The notes beneath the pieces were generated by a model, which ran no database searches, had not been told where the DNA came from, and was given only the letters and a program-made list of their open reading frames with translations. Positions 39,227 through 49,100 of a stretch of DNA of 64,000 nucleotides are shown here, piece by piece. Position 1 is the stretch's first letter. Every line of letters starts with the position of its first letter. Source of the DNA: Nonomuraea corallina (GTDB lineage: Bacteria; Actinomycetota; Actinomycetes; Streptosporangiales; Streptosporangiaceae); NCBI RefSeq assembly GCF_027620315.1, contig NZ_JAPNNL010000008.1, forward strand, positions 1 to 64,000, given 5' to 3'. Made by a program: the position numbers and the translations under genes.

Positions 39227-41131
39227 GCCGAGCGGGATCCACGCCTGCTTGGCGAGCGTGGCCAGGTCGTTGACCTGCGCGCCCTCGTACGAGAACGTCC
39301 AGATCGACTCGCCGATCACCATCGAGCGCTGGATGCCGGGCTGGTAGGTGTAGTCCTGCTCGGTGCGGCTCGGGTGCTCGATCGTGCCGGTCCGCGTCAC
39401 CTCCGAGTCGGTGATCTTCAGTACGGTGGCGCCGGTCTCGAACTTCCCGCCGGCGTGGCTGCTGAGCGGGATGACCGCGGTGCCGGTCTTCGGCCAGTAG
39501 AGGAACGCGTGCGGGTCCCATTCGGCCTCCGAGCCCGAGTCCTTCTGGAACAGCTGCGACAGCCTGCGCGGGCTCGCCGGGTCGCTGACGTCGAACAGTG
39601 AGACCTGCGTGCCGAGCGTCCTGCCCTCGCCGCTGGCCTCCTGCCCGACGCCGATCAGCCGCCCGTCTCCCGCCGGGTGCAGGTACGCCGAGTAGCCGGT
39701 GATCTTGAGCTCGCCGGTGACCTTCGGGGCCGCCGGGTCGCGCAGGTCGAGCGTGTAGAGCGGGTCCACCTGCCGGAACGTCACCACGTACCCGACCGGG
39801 CCGATGAACCGGACCGAGTAGATCCGCTCGCCCTTGCCCAGCCCGCCGACCTGGCCGGTGGTCTTCATCGTGGCCGCGTCGAGCACGTGCACGCTGCTGG
39901 AACTGGTCCCGCCGTCGGCCGAGCCGAGCGTGGTGGCGACGCGCAGGTGGCCGTCGTGCTCCGACAGCGAGTACTGGTTGAGCAGCCGTCCCGGCACCTT
40001 GCCGGAGGCCGCGTACGAGGGCGCGCCAGGCCCGGACACGTCGAACCGGTGCACCTCGGTCTCCTCGGGCGGCACGCTGGGGGTCGGCTCGTCCGGTGCG
40101 GGCTCGGTCGCCGGGGCCTGCTCGGCGGCCCCCCGCTCGATCGGCCACCACCAGCGCGGGTTGCTCGCCACGTACAGGCTTCCGCCGGTGCCGTAGACGA
40201 TGTCGCCGTCGGCGGCCAGCGCGATCGGGTCCGACCCGGCGGCGGTGACGCCCTGGGCCAGGTCGAGCGTGTGCAGGGTGAGCAGGGACGTGCCGGTGTA
40301 GTCGGCCGGGTGGCTGACCCGCTCGCACGGCACCGAGGTCTTCCTGACCGCCCCCGACGCGTCGGTGACCTCGATCTCGGGCAGCCAGGCGGTCAGCGGA
40401 GCGCCGCGCACCACGGCCTGGTTCACGGCCTTGCGCTCGGCCTCGCTCACGTTCTCCTTGGCCTCGGGGAAGGCGATGTCCGGCTGGCCCCGGGTGACGA
40501 GCCGGACCGTGGAGCCGACCATGCGGGCGTCCACGTGGACGCCCTCGGGCTTGATCGAGCCGATCACCTTCGGCTCGCCGGCGAGGTCGACGAGCACGTA
40601 CCGGGTCTCGCCCGGCGGCGCGAAGCCGTCCGCGACCCGGCTGGTCACCATGCCGCCGCCCTGGAGCAGCACCAGCGCCCGGTCCCCGGAGACCAGCAGG
40701 TCGGCGGGGGCGTAGCCGCGGTCGCCGGTGCCCAGGTCGAGGGAGGCGGTGACCTTCCGGGTGGCGGCGTCGATGACCCGCAGCACGCCGCCGCCGACCG
40801 TGAAGACGCGGTCGCCGTCGGTCTTGACCAGGTCGGGCTCGTCCACGCCGGCCTCGTGCACGTTCGTGGTCGAGTGGTCGGGGGTCTGCTTGACCGCGCT
40901 GTCCCTGGCCGCCGAGGCGTCCTCCATGTACATGATCGGCGCGCCGGCGAAGCCCCACGGGCCCACGTTCGCGGCCGCCTTCTCGCGCAGCCCGGCCAGC
41001 AACTCGTCGCAGCCGCTGTAGGAGACCAGGCGGACCTGCCCGAGCGGGGTGCTGGGCGTGGCGGCGGGGGGCGCCGAGGTGCAGGCGGCGAGAGCCGTCA
41101 CGAGGACGGCGGCCACGGTGAGCGTCTTCAT
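39221..41131 (-). CDS. Beta-propeller domain lipoprotein
   Basis: 636 residues from the ATG at 41131 (MKTLTVAAVLVTALAACTS). The LAAC lipobox predicts lipid anchoring outside the membrane. The body is a C-terminal beta-propeller family protein: STTNVHEAGVDEPDLVKTDG, VYGTGGSLYVASNPRWWW, LLNQYSLSEHDGHLRVATTL, SVRFIGPVGYVVTFRQVDPL and GYSAYLHPAGDGRLIGVG. Archaeal and actinobacterial relatives are secreted and uncharacterised. A Pro/Glu-rich loop occurs near residues 345-370. Confidence 0.88.
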   Translation of the reverse strand: MKTLTVAAVLVTALAACTSAPPAATPSTPLGQVRLVSYSGCDELLAGLREKAAANVGPWGFAGAPIMYMEDASAARDSAVKQTPDHSTTNVHEAGVDEPDLVKTDGDRVFTVGGGVLRVIDAATRKVTASLDLGTGDRGYAPADLLVSGDRALVLLQGGGMVTSRVADGFAPPGETRYVLVDLAGEPKVIGSIKPEGVHVDARMVGSTVRLVTRGQPDIAFPEAKENVSEAERKAVNQAVVRGAPLTAWLPEIEVTDASGAVRKTSVPCERVSHPADYTGTSLLTLHTLDLAQGVTAAGSDPIALAADGDIVYGTGGSLYVASNPRWWWPIERGAAEQAPATEPAPDEPTPSVPPEETEVHRFDVSGPGAPSYAASGKVPGRLLNQYSLSEHDGHLRVATTLGSADGGTSSSSVHVLDAATMKTTGQVGGLGKGERIYSVRFIGPVGYVVTFRQVDPLYTLDLRDPAAPKVTGELKITGYSAYLHPAGDGRLIGVGQEASGEGRTLGTQVSLFDVSDPASPRRLSQLFQKDSGSEAEWDPHAFLYWPKTGTAVIPLSSHAGGKFETGATVLKITDSEVTRTGTIEHPSRTEQDYTYQPGIQRSMVIGESIWTFSYEGAQVNDLATLAKQAWIPLGS

Positions 41132-41227
41132 GCCCCCACAACGGATCGCGGGGGTGACCGGTTCAGCCGGCGATCCCACCGGCCTGGCACCGCCCTGTCA
41201 CGAAGCCCCATCGAGGCCGATGGGTGC

Positions 41228-41241
41228 AGTGAGCGCTCTCA
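41228..41241. promoter_or_regulatory. LacI-operator-like dyad upstream of the beta-propeller lipoprotein gene
   Basis: AGTGAGCGCTCTCA matches the LacI-family type TGAGAGCGCTCTCA at 12 of 14 positions. It lies about 97 bp upstream of the lipoprotein start. No LacI gene is nearby, so this is tentative. Confidence 0.25.
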
Positions 41242-41270
41242 CCAGAGGGACTCCCCCGCACGTACGACGT

Positions 41271-41492
41271 TCACCACTTCTTGGGTAAGTCACATTCCGT
41301 ACCGATGTGGTACAAAAAATGAATCTTGTCCCCTTGATCGTTCAATGTTATTTTCTGTTGGTCAGACTCCAGAACTATATGAGTCAGATCTAAGTCTTTC
41401 GGATATGAACCGATTTCCGACGGCCACCGCGTCATGCCCCTTGTGGTTTGGAACGTGATGGGGAAATGTGCTGGCACGTAATGCGGTCTCAT
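41271..41492 (-). CDS. Orphan AT-rich small ORF upstream of the RHS toxin gene
   Basis: 73 residues from ATG 41492: ends HFLYHIGTECDLPKKW and includes LDLTHIVLESDQQKITLND. Composition is protein-like (balanced hydrophobic/charged residues), unlike the Arg/Pro-rich shadows of this genome, and codon use is AT-rich. It is not recognised. It could be a relic of another toxin or immunity cassette or chance. The rest of the 41132-41722 gap (590 bp) shows no other convincing gene. Confidence 0.3.
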   Translation of the reverse strand: MRPHYVPAHFPITFQTTRGMTRWPSEIGSYPKDLDLTHIVLESDQQKITLNDQGDKIHFLYHIGTECDLPKKW

Positions 41493-41722
41493 ATCTCTGC
41501 CCGTAGTTGTGCCAATAACACTTCTTCAGACGCTGTTGCCAGGTTACACAAAGCAACCATCTGTGGCAAAAATTAGATCTTGTTGGTCCTGAAGGCGCAA
41601 GTTATGCGCTCTTCGTATCCAGTGACCAACCGCTTCGAGCCCACTTGTCAAATGGTATGCGAGGCGGCGTATCGTACGCCTTCCGTCTGATTCTCTTATG
41701 ATGGTTCGGAGTGTGACGACGC

Positions 41723-43111
41723 ATGCGTGCTTTTCTGTCGTGGGTCCGTACATGCCGTCTTGTAGGCGTTATTGCATTCGCCACATTGACACTGACATTA
41801 CCTGGCCTTCTTCTGCTTGAGGCCGAACCGACCTGGGCAGATGGCGCTCGCATCATTGAACTCGAAACACCGAAGCAGCAATGGGGATCGGGCCGCGGAA
41901 CCCCATCACTCGTCACCACTGCCGTGACCGCGCCGACCGACGCTATGCACACGGTCGTGGCCGGATTTGAACCGTCGAAGAATGCTCTTCCGGAGGAAGA
42001 CCGCGACACCGTCACCCGGACGAAACAGGAATCCCCGAAAAGGGACGCGACGCCATCGACGGTGAAGGCCTTGGATGATCCACCGTGCGGCACCTACTCC
42101 CCTTGGCGCGCTTATACCTACGTCGCCTATGGCACCCGCGTGGCCTCTGACGGACGCGTCTGGGAGGCCACGCAGAACATCTCCGGCAGCCTCAATTCCC
42201 ATCCTCCGGAGGAGAGTCCCACCGGATGGATGCTCATCGGCTTCTGTCCTCCGCCTCCTGCTCCGGAGATCATCTCGCTCGCTCCGGAGAACGGCATTCA
42301 GCTGATGACCACGCAACCGACGTTCTCCGCTGCGGCCACTACGTGGCCCGGGAGCTCGGTCGGCTACCGCTGGGAAATCTGCACTACCCCCGACATGGAG
42401 AACTGCCTGCCCCAGGGAGAGGACTGCTGCGGTGAGACCGGGCAGTGGACGCCGGAAGATGGGCTGCTCACCTGGGGGCGCCAGTACTGGTGGCAGTTGG
42501 AAGTCATGGACGCGTCCGTCATCGGCGGGGAAAGCGCCTTGTCGCCGATCCGGACGTTCGTTGTCGGGGTCCGCCAGCCCATGATCACCTCACGGCTCTC
42601 CACACGGGGGGCCAACGGCCAGGATTTCCACCAACTCGCGGGCAACTACACCACCACGTTCACCGACGCCGAGGTCGCCGGCGTAGGTCCACCGCTGTCG
42701 GTGGTGAGGTCCTACAACAGCATGGACCCCAGGCGCAGCGGGGCGTTCGGTGCCGGCTGGTCGACCCGATGGGACATGAAGGTCCTGCCGGAGAACATCC
42801 GAGGCCGGGAGGCGTTGCTCGTCACCTATCCGGATGGGCGCCAGATCCGCTTCGCGGCAAAAGGCGACGGCACCTACCAGCCGCCGCCAGGCCTGCACGC
42901 CACACTCGCGGACGCGAGCCGGTCGCCCACCTGCCCGTCCGGCGCCACCTGCACCGGCTGGGCTCTAATGGACAAGTCGTCCACCACGTATCTGTTCGAC
43001 GCCGATGGACGGCTGACCAAAATCACCGACAGCCGCGGACGTTCCCAGACGCTGGCCTACGGCACCGACGGGAAGCTGGCTGAGGCGACGGCGCCGGGGG
43101 CCGTACGCTGA
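41723..43111 (+). CDS. RHS/YD-repeat polymorphic toxin, N-terminal part (frame broken at its end)
   Basis: 462 residues. A signal peptide covers about residues 1-40 (VGVIAFATLTLTLPGLLLL). A carbohydrate-binding CBM5/12-like module lies at about 122-175 (GTYSPWRAYTYVAYGTRV, GRVWEATQNISG). An Ig/fibronectin-like region follows (about 180-270). A DUF6531-type entry to the RHS shell comes next (PLSVVRSYNSMDPRRSGAFG, FGAGWSTRWDM). The first YD-type repeats are YLFDADGRLTKITDSRGR. The frame runs into TGA at 43109 after a GGGGG run. Restoring one G joins it to the next ORF in one 2,652-residue protein. Confidence 0.88.
   Translation: MRAFLSWVRTCRLVGVIAFATLTLTLPGLLLLEAEPTWADGARIIELETPKQQWGSGRGTPSLVTTAVTAPTDAMHTVVAGFEPSKNALPEEDRDTVTRTKQESPKRDATPSTVKALDDPPCGTYSPWRAYTYVAYGTRVASDGRVWEATQNISGSLNSHPPEESPTGWMLIGFCPPPPAPEIISLAPENGIQLMTTQPTFSAAATTWPGSSVGYRWEICTTPDMENCLPQGEDCCGETGQWTPEDGLLTWGRQYWWQLEVMDASVIGGESALSPIRTFVVGVRQPMITSRLSTRGANGQDFHQLAGNYTTTFTDAEVAGVGPPLSVVRSYNSMDPRRSGAFGAGWSTRWDMKVLPENIRGREALLVTYPDGRQIRFAAKGDGTYQPPPGLHATLADASRSPTCPSGATCTGWALMDKSSTTYLFDADGRLTKITDSRGRSQTLAYGTDGKLAEATAPGAVR
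43094..43100 (+). other. Frameshift site in the RHS gene
   Basis: GCGCCGGGGGCCGT contains five Gs. With six, translation continues APGGRTLSFTWTGQHV into the downstream frame. The full span 41723-49680 is 7,958 bases, one short of 2,653 codons, which fits a single-base deletion. The cause could be a homopolymer read error, a real mutation or phase variation. Confidence 0.8.
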
Positions 43112-43167
43112 GCTTCACCTGGACCGGGCAGCACGTCACTGCGGTCTCCACGGCGGCTGTCGGTGGT

Positions 43168-46100
43168 GTGCCGCTCTCCTGGACCTACCACTACAACGGT
43201 GACGTCCTAGCGAGGGTCTGCGACCCGGCTGAGCAATGCGTCCTCTATGGACATGCGTCCGGCTCCCTGTACAGGACCGCAGTACTGGACTCCGACCCAA
43301 TGAGCTACTGGCGGCTTGGTGAGACCGGGGGTTCCGAAGGCAAGGACCTGGGATGGAACGGCGAGACCCTGTATTACTCGGGTGTCGGTTTCGGTAAACC
43401 GGGAGCGCTGAGCGGGACCCCCGACACCTCCGTCCAGATCAGCTCCGCGTCGCAGCTGCACCTGCCCTACGCGCTCCTTCCGAGAGCGGGCACGTGGGCG
43501 ACCGTGGAGACCTGGGTGAAAACCACGGGCACCGGCGCCGTGCTCAATGCTGAGAACGAGTGGGGAACTCAGCAGCACCCGGTGCTGCGCGTGCTCGCGA
43601 ACGGCCGCCTCTCGGCCGCGTTCCAGCCGACCTCCACACCCATCACCACTGGATCTCCGGTCAACGACAACGCCTGGCACCATGTGGTTCTGACCGTTGC
43701 CAAGGATGTGCAGACGCTGTACGTGGACGGACAGCAGGTCGGCACCCTCAACGGGACAGTCGGTGACCCGATGGAGTGGCCCGAACTCAAGGCCGGCGGC
43801 ATCGCGGCCTTCCTGGACGAGATGGCTGTCTACGACCGCCCGCTGTCCGCCGGTGAGGTCGCGGGCCACTACGCGGCCCGCGCGGAGTCACCGTACAAGC
43901 TCGCCCAGATCACCTTGCCTTCGGGCCGCGTCTGGGCCGCCAACGTCTACGACGCCGTCACTGACCGGGTCAAGACGCACACCGATGAGCACGGCGGTAC
44001 CTGGCAAATAGGCGAGCCCGCGTACAACCGCACGACCGGCATGAGCACCGTTACCGTCACCGACCCCCACCAGGGCACGCTCAAGTACGTGCACGACGCC
44101 TGGCGCGGGTACCGGCTCATGTCCCGGACTGATCAGCTGGGCAAGAAGACCACCTACTCCTATGACACGGGCGGCTTCCTCTTCAGCACCGTCGACGCCA
44201 ACAACAACGTCGTCGAGACCCACAATGACGCACGCGGCAACGTCATCCAACGGCGGACCTGCCGCACCTCCAGCTCTTGCCAGTGGAGCCGTTACTCCTA
44301 TCACCTAAACGCGGCCGACCCCTTCGACGCTCGCAACGACCTGCTGCTCGCCAGCTGGGACCCGCGCACGACGAGCACCGACAAGGCGAGGGCGACCAGT
44401 TGGGAGTACAGCTCCTACGGCGAGGAGACCAAGCAGACCGCACCTCTCACTCCCGACTTCCCCGCCGGCTGGTCCGTGTCGACCGCGTACACCGACGGGA
44501 CGGAGCCGGCCGTCGGCGGTGGGTTCACGCCCGCCGGCCTGGTGAAGACCAGGACGGATGCCCGCGGCAATGTGTGGACGCAGAAGTACACGACCGCCGG
44601 GGATCTCGCGGAGCAGATCGAACCCGAGGGCATGCGCACGGTCTACGAGTACGACTCGATCGGTAGACCCACCGCACGCGTCGAGTACTCGGATGCCTTC
44701 CCGGATGGGGTCAGATCGACCTTTACCTACGACGGCCTGGGACGGTTGCGCACCCACACCGGTGCCCCCGTCCAGAACGAGATCACCGGCAAGACGCACA
44801 CCAGCCAGACCCGCTACACCTACGACCCTGACGGCAACAAACTCACCGACACTGTAGTCGACCTCACGGGCGGTGACCCTGAGCGGACTATCACGTACAC
44901 CTACGACACCCGGGGACGCACGGAAACGGTCACAGGACCGGAAGGCGGCGTCATCCGCTACACCTGGGACCAGGTGGGTGCCAAGGTCGAGGTTACCGAC
45001 GAACTGGGCTCGGTGTTCGGCTACACCTACACCAAACGCGGTGAATTGGCCAGCCGCACTTTGAAGAACTGGACCGGTAGCCCAGTGAATCCGCAGCCGG
45101 CCCGGGAGATCGTGCTGGCGTCGTACAGCTACGATCCCGTCGGCCGCCTCGCGAGCCGGGTGGACGCGATGGAGCGCAAGACCTCCTTCACGTACTACAA
45201 CGACGACCTGCCGCACCAGGTCATCGGCACTGGCGTCAAGCTGAACGGCTCCTCCACCACGAGGGACGTGGTGCTGGAGGAGCTCACTTACGATGCTGCG
45301 GGCAACCCTGCCACCCTGACCACCCCGGGCGCACAGACTGCATACGTGTATGACGCGGCCAACCGGCTCACGTCCAGCACCTTCGACACGGCCAGGCTTG
45401 CGCGCAAGATCGCCAATGTCTACGACGCCAACGGTAACGTCACGAAGCAGACGCTCACGGCGGCGGGCACCTCCCGCGCGGAGAGTGTCGAGTACTCGTA
45501 CAACAAGGAAAACCAGCTCGTCCGCCGCACGGTCGAGAATGGCGACGATGACCTCACCACCACGTGGGCGGTCAATGACCGGGGCCTGGTGACGGCGACG
45601 ACGGAGCCGCGGGGGAACGTCGCAGGCGGCGACCCCGAGCGATTCACCACCTCGGATCGTCATGACGCTGCCGGTCGCCTCGTGGAGAGGAAGCTGCCGG
45701 AGATCCAGGTCGAGCGCGCCGGAACCACCGGCACCGACAGACTGCGACCCACCACCCGCTACGGTCATGACAGCGCAGGGCAGCGGTCGCACGTCATGGA
45801 TGCCGAAGGGCGGCTGAGCACGACCACGTTCGACAGGGCCGGTCGGGTCACCGCCGTCATCGATCCCGCCTACACGCCGCCCGGCGGTACCCAGATCATC
45901 CCCAAGGAGACCTACGGCTACGACGCGGCCGGCCGTCTCATGAGAGTCACGGACCGCAGCGGCCAGCTGTCGACCATGGAATACGACGCCCTGGGCAACC
46001 AGGTGCGCGTCACCGACCCGGCCGTGAACGGGGCGCTACCCGGACAGTGGACCAGCGAGTTCAACCGGGTCGGCGAGCCTCTGGCCGAGGTCGACCCCAA

Positions 46101-49100
46101 CGGCGCAAGGTCCGAGGCAACGTACGACGACCTGGGCCGGATGATCACACGGACCGAGATAGAGCGGCATCCGTCTGCGGCGGCGTACACCACGAAGCTC
46201 ACCTACACCGACGCCGGATTCCTGGAGAAGCTGGCGCCGCCGGTCGGCCAACCCACCTTGTTCACCCGCAACGCGGCCGGCGAGGTCACGCAGCTCACGG
46301 ATCCGATGGGTAACAAGACCGTCACCACCTACGACCTGGCGGGCCGCGTCACGAAGACGACGACTCCTCTGGGGTACGCGAGCCTTGCGGAGTACGACCT
46401 GGCAGGCCAGTTGACTGCGCTCAAGGATCTCGGCACCGACGGCAGGGTGATCCGGAGCACCGCCTACGGCTACGACGCCGCTTCCAACCTGACCAGCACG
46501 ACGTCCGGCGAAGGCCGGGTCACGGAGCGGTCATTCGACGAGACCGGCCGACTCGTCGAACTCAAGGAGCCTGTATCGGCGAACGAGTCGATCACCACAT
46601 CGTTCGGCTATGACGCGGTCGGTGACCGCACCCGGACGACGGATGGTCGCGGCAACACAGTATGGACCACCTACAACAGCCTCCGCCTGGTGGAATCGCT
46701 CATCGAACCGTCCACGGCCGCGCACCCGGACCTCGCGGACCGTACCTGGCTGCACACCTACGACGCGGAAGGCAACCTGACATCCCTCGCGGAGCCCGGC
46801 GGCGTCCGCATCGACCGTCAGTTCGACGAGTTGGGACGCCTCTCCAAGGAGACGGGGCACGGCGCCTCGGTCGCCACGCCGGAGCGGACCTACCGCTACG
46901 ACGCGGCAGGCAGGCAGATCGTCATCGGCGACTACGGCCTCGAATACAACGACCGGGACCTGCTCACCAGAGTCACCCGCAACTCGGCGCAGATGGCGGC
47001 CTTCACCTACGACGCCCTGGGCAACCCGATGACCCGTTCCGACACTTCGGGCAACACGAGCTTCACCTGGGACGACAACGAACGGCTGAAAACGGCGACG
47101 GACCCGGTGACCGGGCGGGCCTTCTCCTATGGCTACGACAGTGACGACCGGCTCACATCCCTGAACTCCAGCAACCCGGCCAACAGCCAGACCTTCACCT
47201 ACGACGCGCTCGACCGCTTGGAGACGCACACGCTGAAGAGCAGCAGCGGCGCTCAACTGGCGAAGATCGCTTACGGATGGGACAAGGACGACAACCTCAC
47301 CTCCAAGAGCACCACCGGCACCGCCGGGGCCGGAGCTAATACGTACGGGTATGACCACGTCGGCCGGTTGACGTCCTGGACCGCGCCCGACGGCACAGTC
47401 ACCGCCTACACCTGGGACGCGGCGGGCAACCGAACTGGAGCTGGAGACAAGAGCTACGCCTATGATCAGCGGAACCGGCTCGTCTCCGGCGATGGCACCG
47501 ACTACAGCTACACCGCGCGTGGCACCCTGGCCACCACATCCACTGGTGGTGTCACCACCAACATGACCTTCGACGCCTTCGATCGCCTGGTGGCCGAGGG
47601 TGACGTCATATACACCTACGACGCGCTAGACCGTCTCGTCTCTCGCAGGAAAGGGGCGGAAGAAACCACTTTCGCCTACTCCGGACTCGAGAATGACATA
47701 GTCACGGTGGCGGACGGCAGCGGGACCGTAACAGCTAGGTACGGGCGTGATCCGAATGGTCGCGTGCTCAGCATGAAGGAAGGGGCATCGCCGGCGCTTG
47801 GCGTTATGACGGACTATCACGCTGATGTCGTGGCGACCTACACGGGAACGAGCCTCGCGGACTCGGTTGCGTACAACCCGTTCGGGGAGCCCATAGCCCG
47901 CACCGGAAGCCGGCGTTCACTCGGCTACCAGAGCGAGTACACCGACCCTGACACCGGCAAGGTGAACATGCACGCACGCTGGTACCAGCCTGGTACGGGC
48001 GGGTTTGCCTCGCGTGATGACTGGACGCTGGAGCCGGAGCCGTCTACCCGGGCCAACCGTTACTCGTATGCCGACGGAGCGCCTCTGGGCAACGGCGACC
48101 CGTCCGGACACGCCCCGGACTGTTGCGGCGCCGGTGGCGGTGGCGGTGGTATCGGCAGCTACAACGCCAAGAACTGGAAGCCCGTCTGGCGGGCGGTGGA
48201 AGCCATCGACGCGGCGAGTGACTTGGCCGGGCCGGCTGGATGGGCCAAGGGCGCCGCCAAGCGAGCGATCAAGGCGGGATTCAAGAAGGTATTCAAGGGC
48301 GGAGGCAAGAAAAGCGCCTCCCAGGGCGGCAAGAAGGCCCTGGACAGGGACAACGCCAACCGTCTACAGCGCGAGAAGGGGAACAAGCGCTACCTGTACG
48401 CGCCAAAGAAGAAGCCCAAGTCCAAGAAGCAAAGCGATGGAAAGAGGGGACCCAAGACGGCAGTCAAAGTGCCTAAAAAGCCCAAAACCAAGCCTACCAC
48501 GGGGAAGAAGCCCGAAGAAAAACCTAAGAAAAATCCGGTGGGATCGAAAGGTAAAGACAAAAAGAAACCCACGATCAAGTCTCCGAAAGACCGTAAGCCA
48601 ACGCCCAGGGATGAACGGGCGGGGCGGCAGGGGCAGAAGGACAAGGGATGTCGCACCGGCCCCTGCACCGGTAGCGACCGCGATGGTCCGGAGGCAGGCT
48701 ACTACAACGTCGGCACAGGTCATGATGAAGGCTATAGCCCGGCGTATCGCGAGATCGTCGAAGAGGCGACCGAGACCACGACCGAGTCGATCGTCGAGGA
48801 CATCATCGACGATGTGGCCCCTGACCTGCCGTCCGACCCGCTGCCGGATGAAGGGCTGGACAGTTGCTTGCCCAACAGCTTTGTCCCCGGCACCCCGGTT
48901 CTCATGGCGGACGGTAGCCGCAAAGTCATCGAAGACGTCAAGGTAGGCGACCATGTGCTCGCCGCCGACCCAGGCACCGGCCGCATGGAGGCTCAGCCCG
49001 TTACTGCGCTGATCAGCAGTCACGGTCGCAAGCACCTGGTCCGCATCACCGTGGACCTCGACGGCGACCGCGGCACCGCGGCCGACGTCGTCGAGGCCAC

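Noticed and set aside
41544-41753. Minus-strand ORF overlapping the RHS start
   Set aside because: No recognisable motif or ribosome-binding site, and it overlaps the signal-peptide codons of the RHS gene.
43168-48110. Programmed frameshift or CRISPR-like repeats in the RHS body
   Set aside because: The repeats are degenerate YD protein repeats. The G-run lacks a slippery heptamer and stimulatory structure that I can recognise, so a simple indel is favoured.
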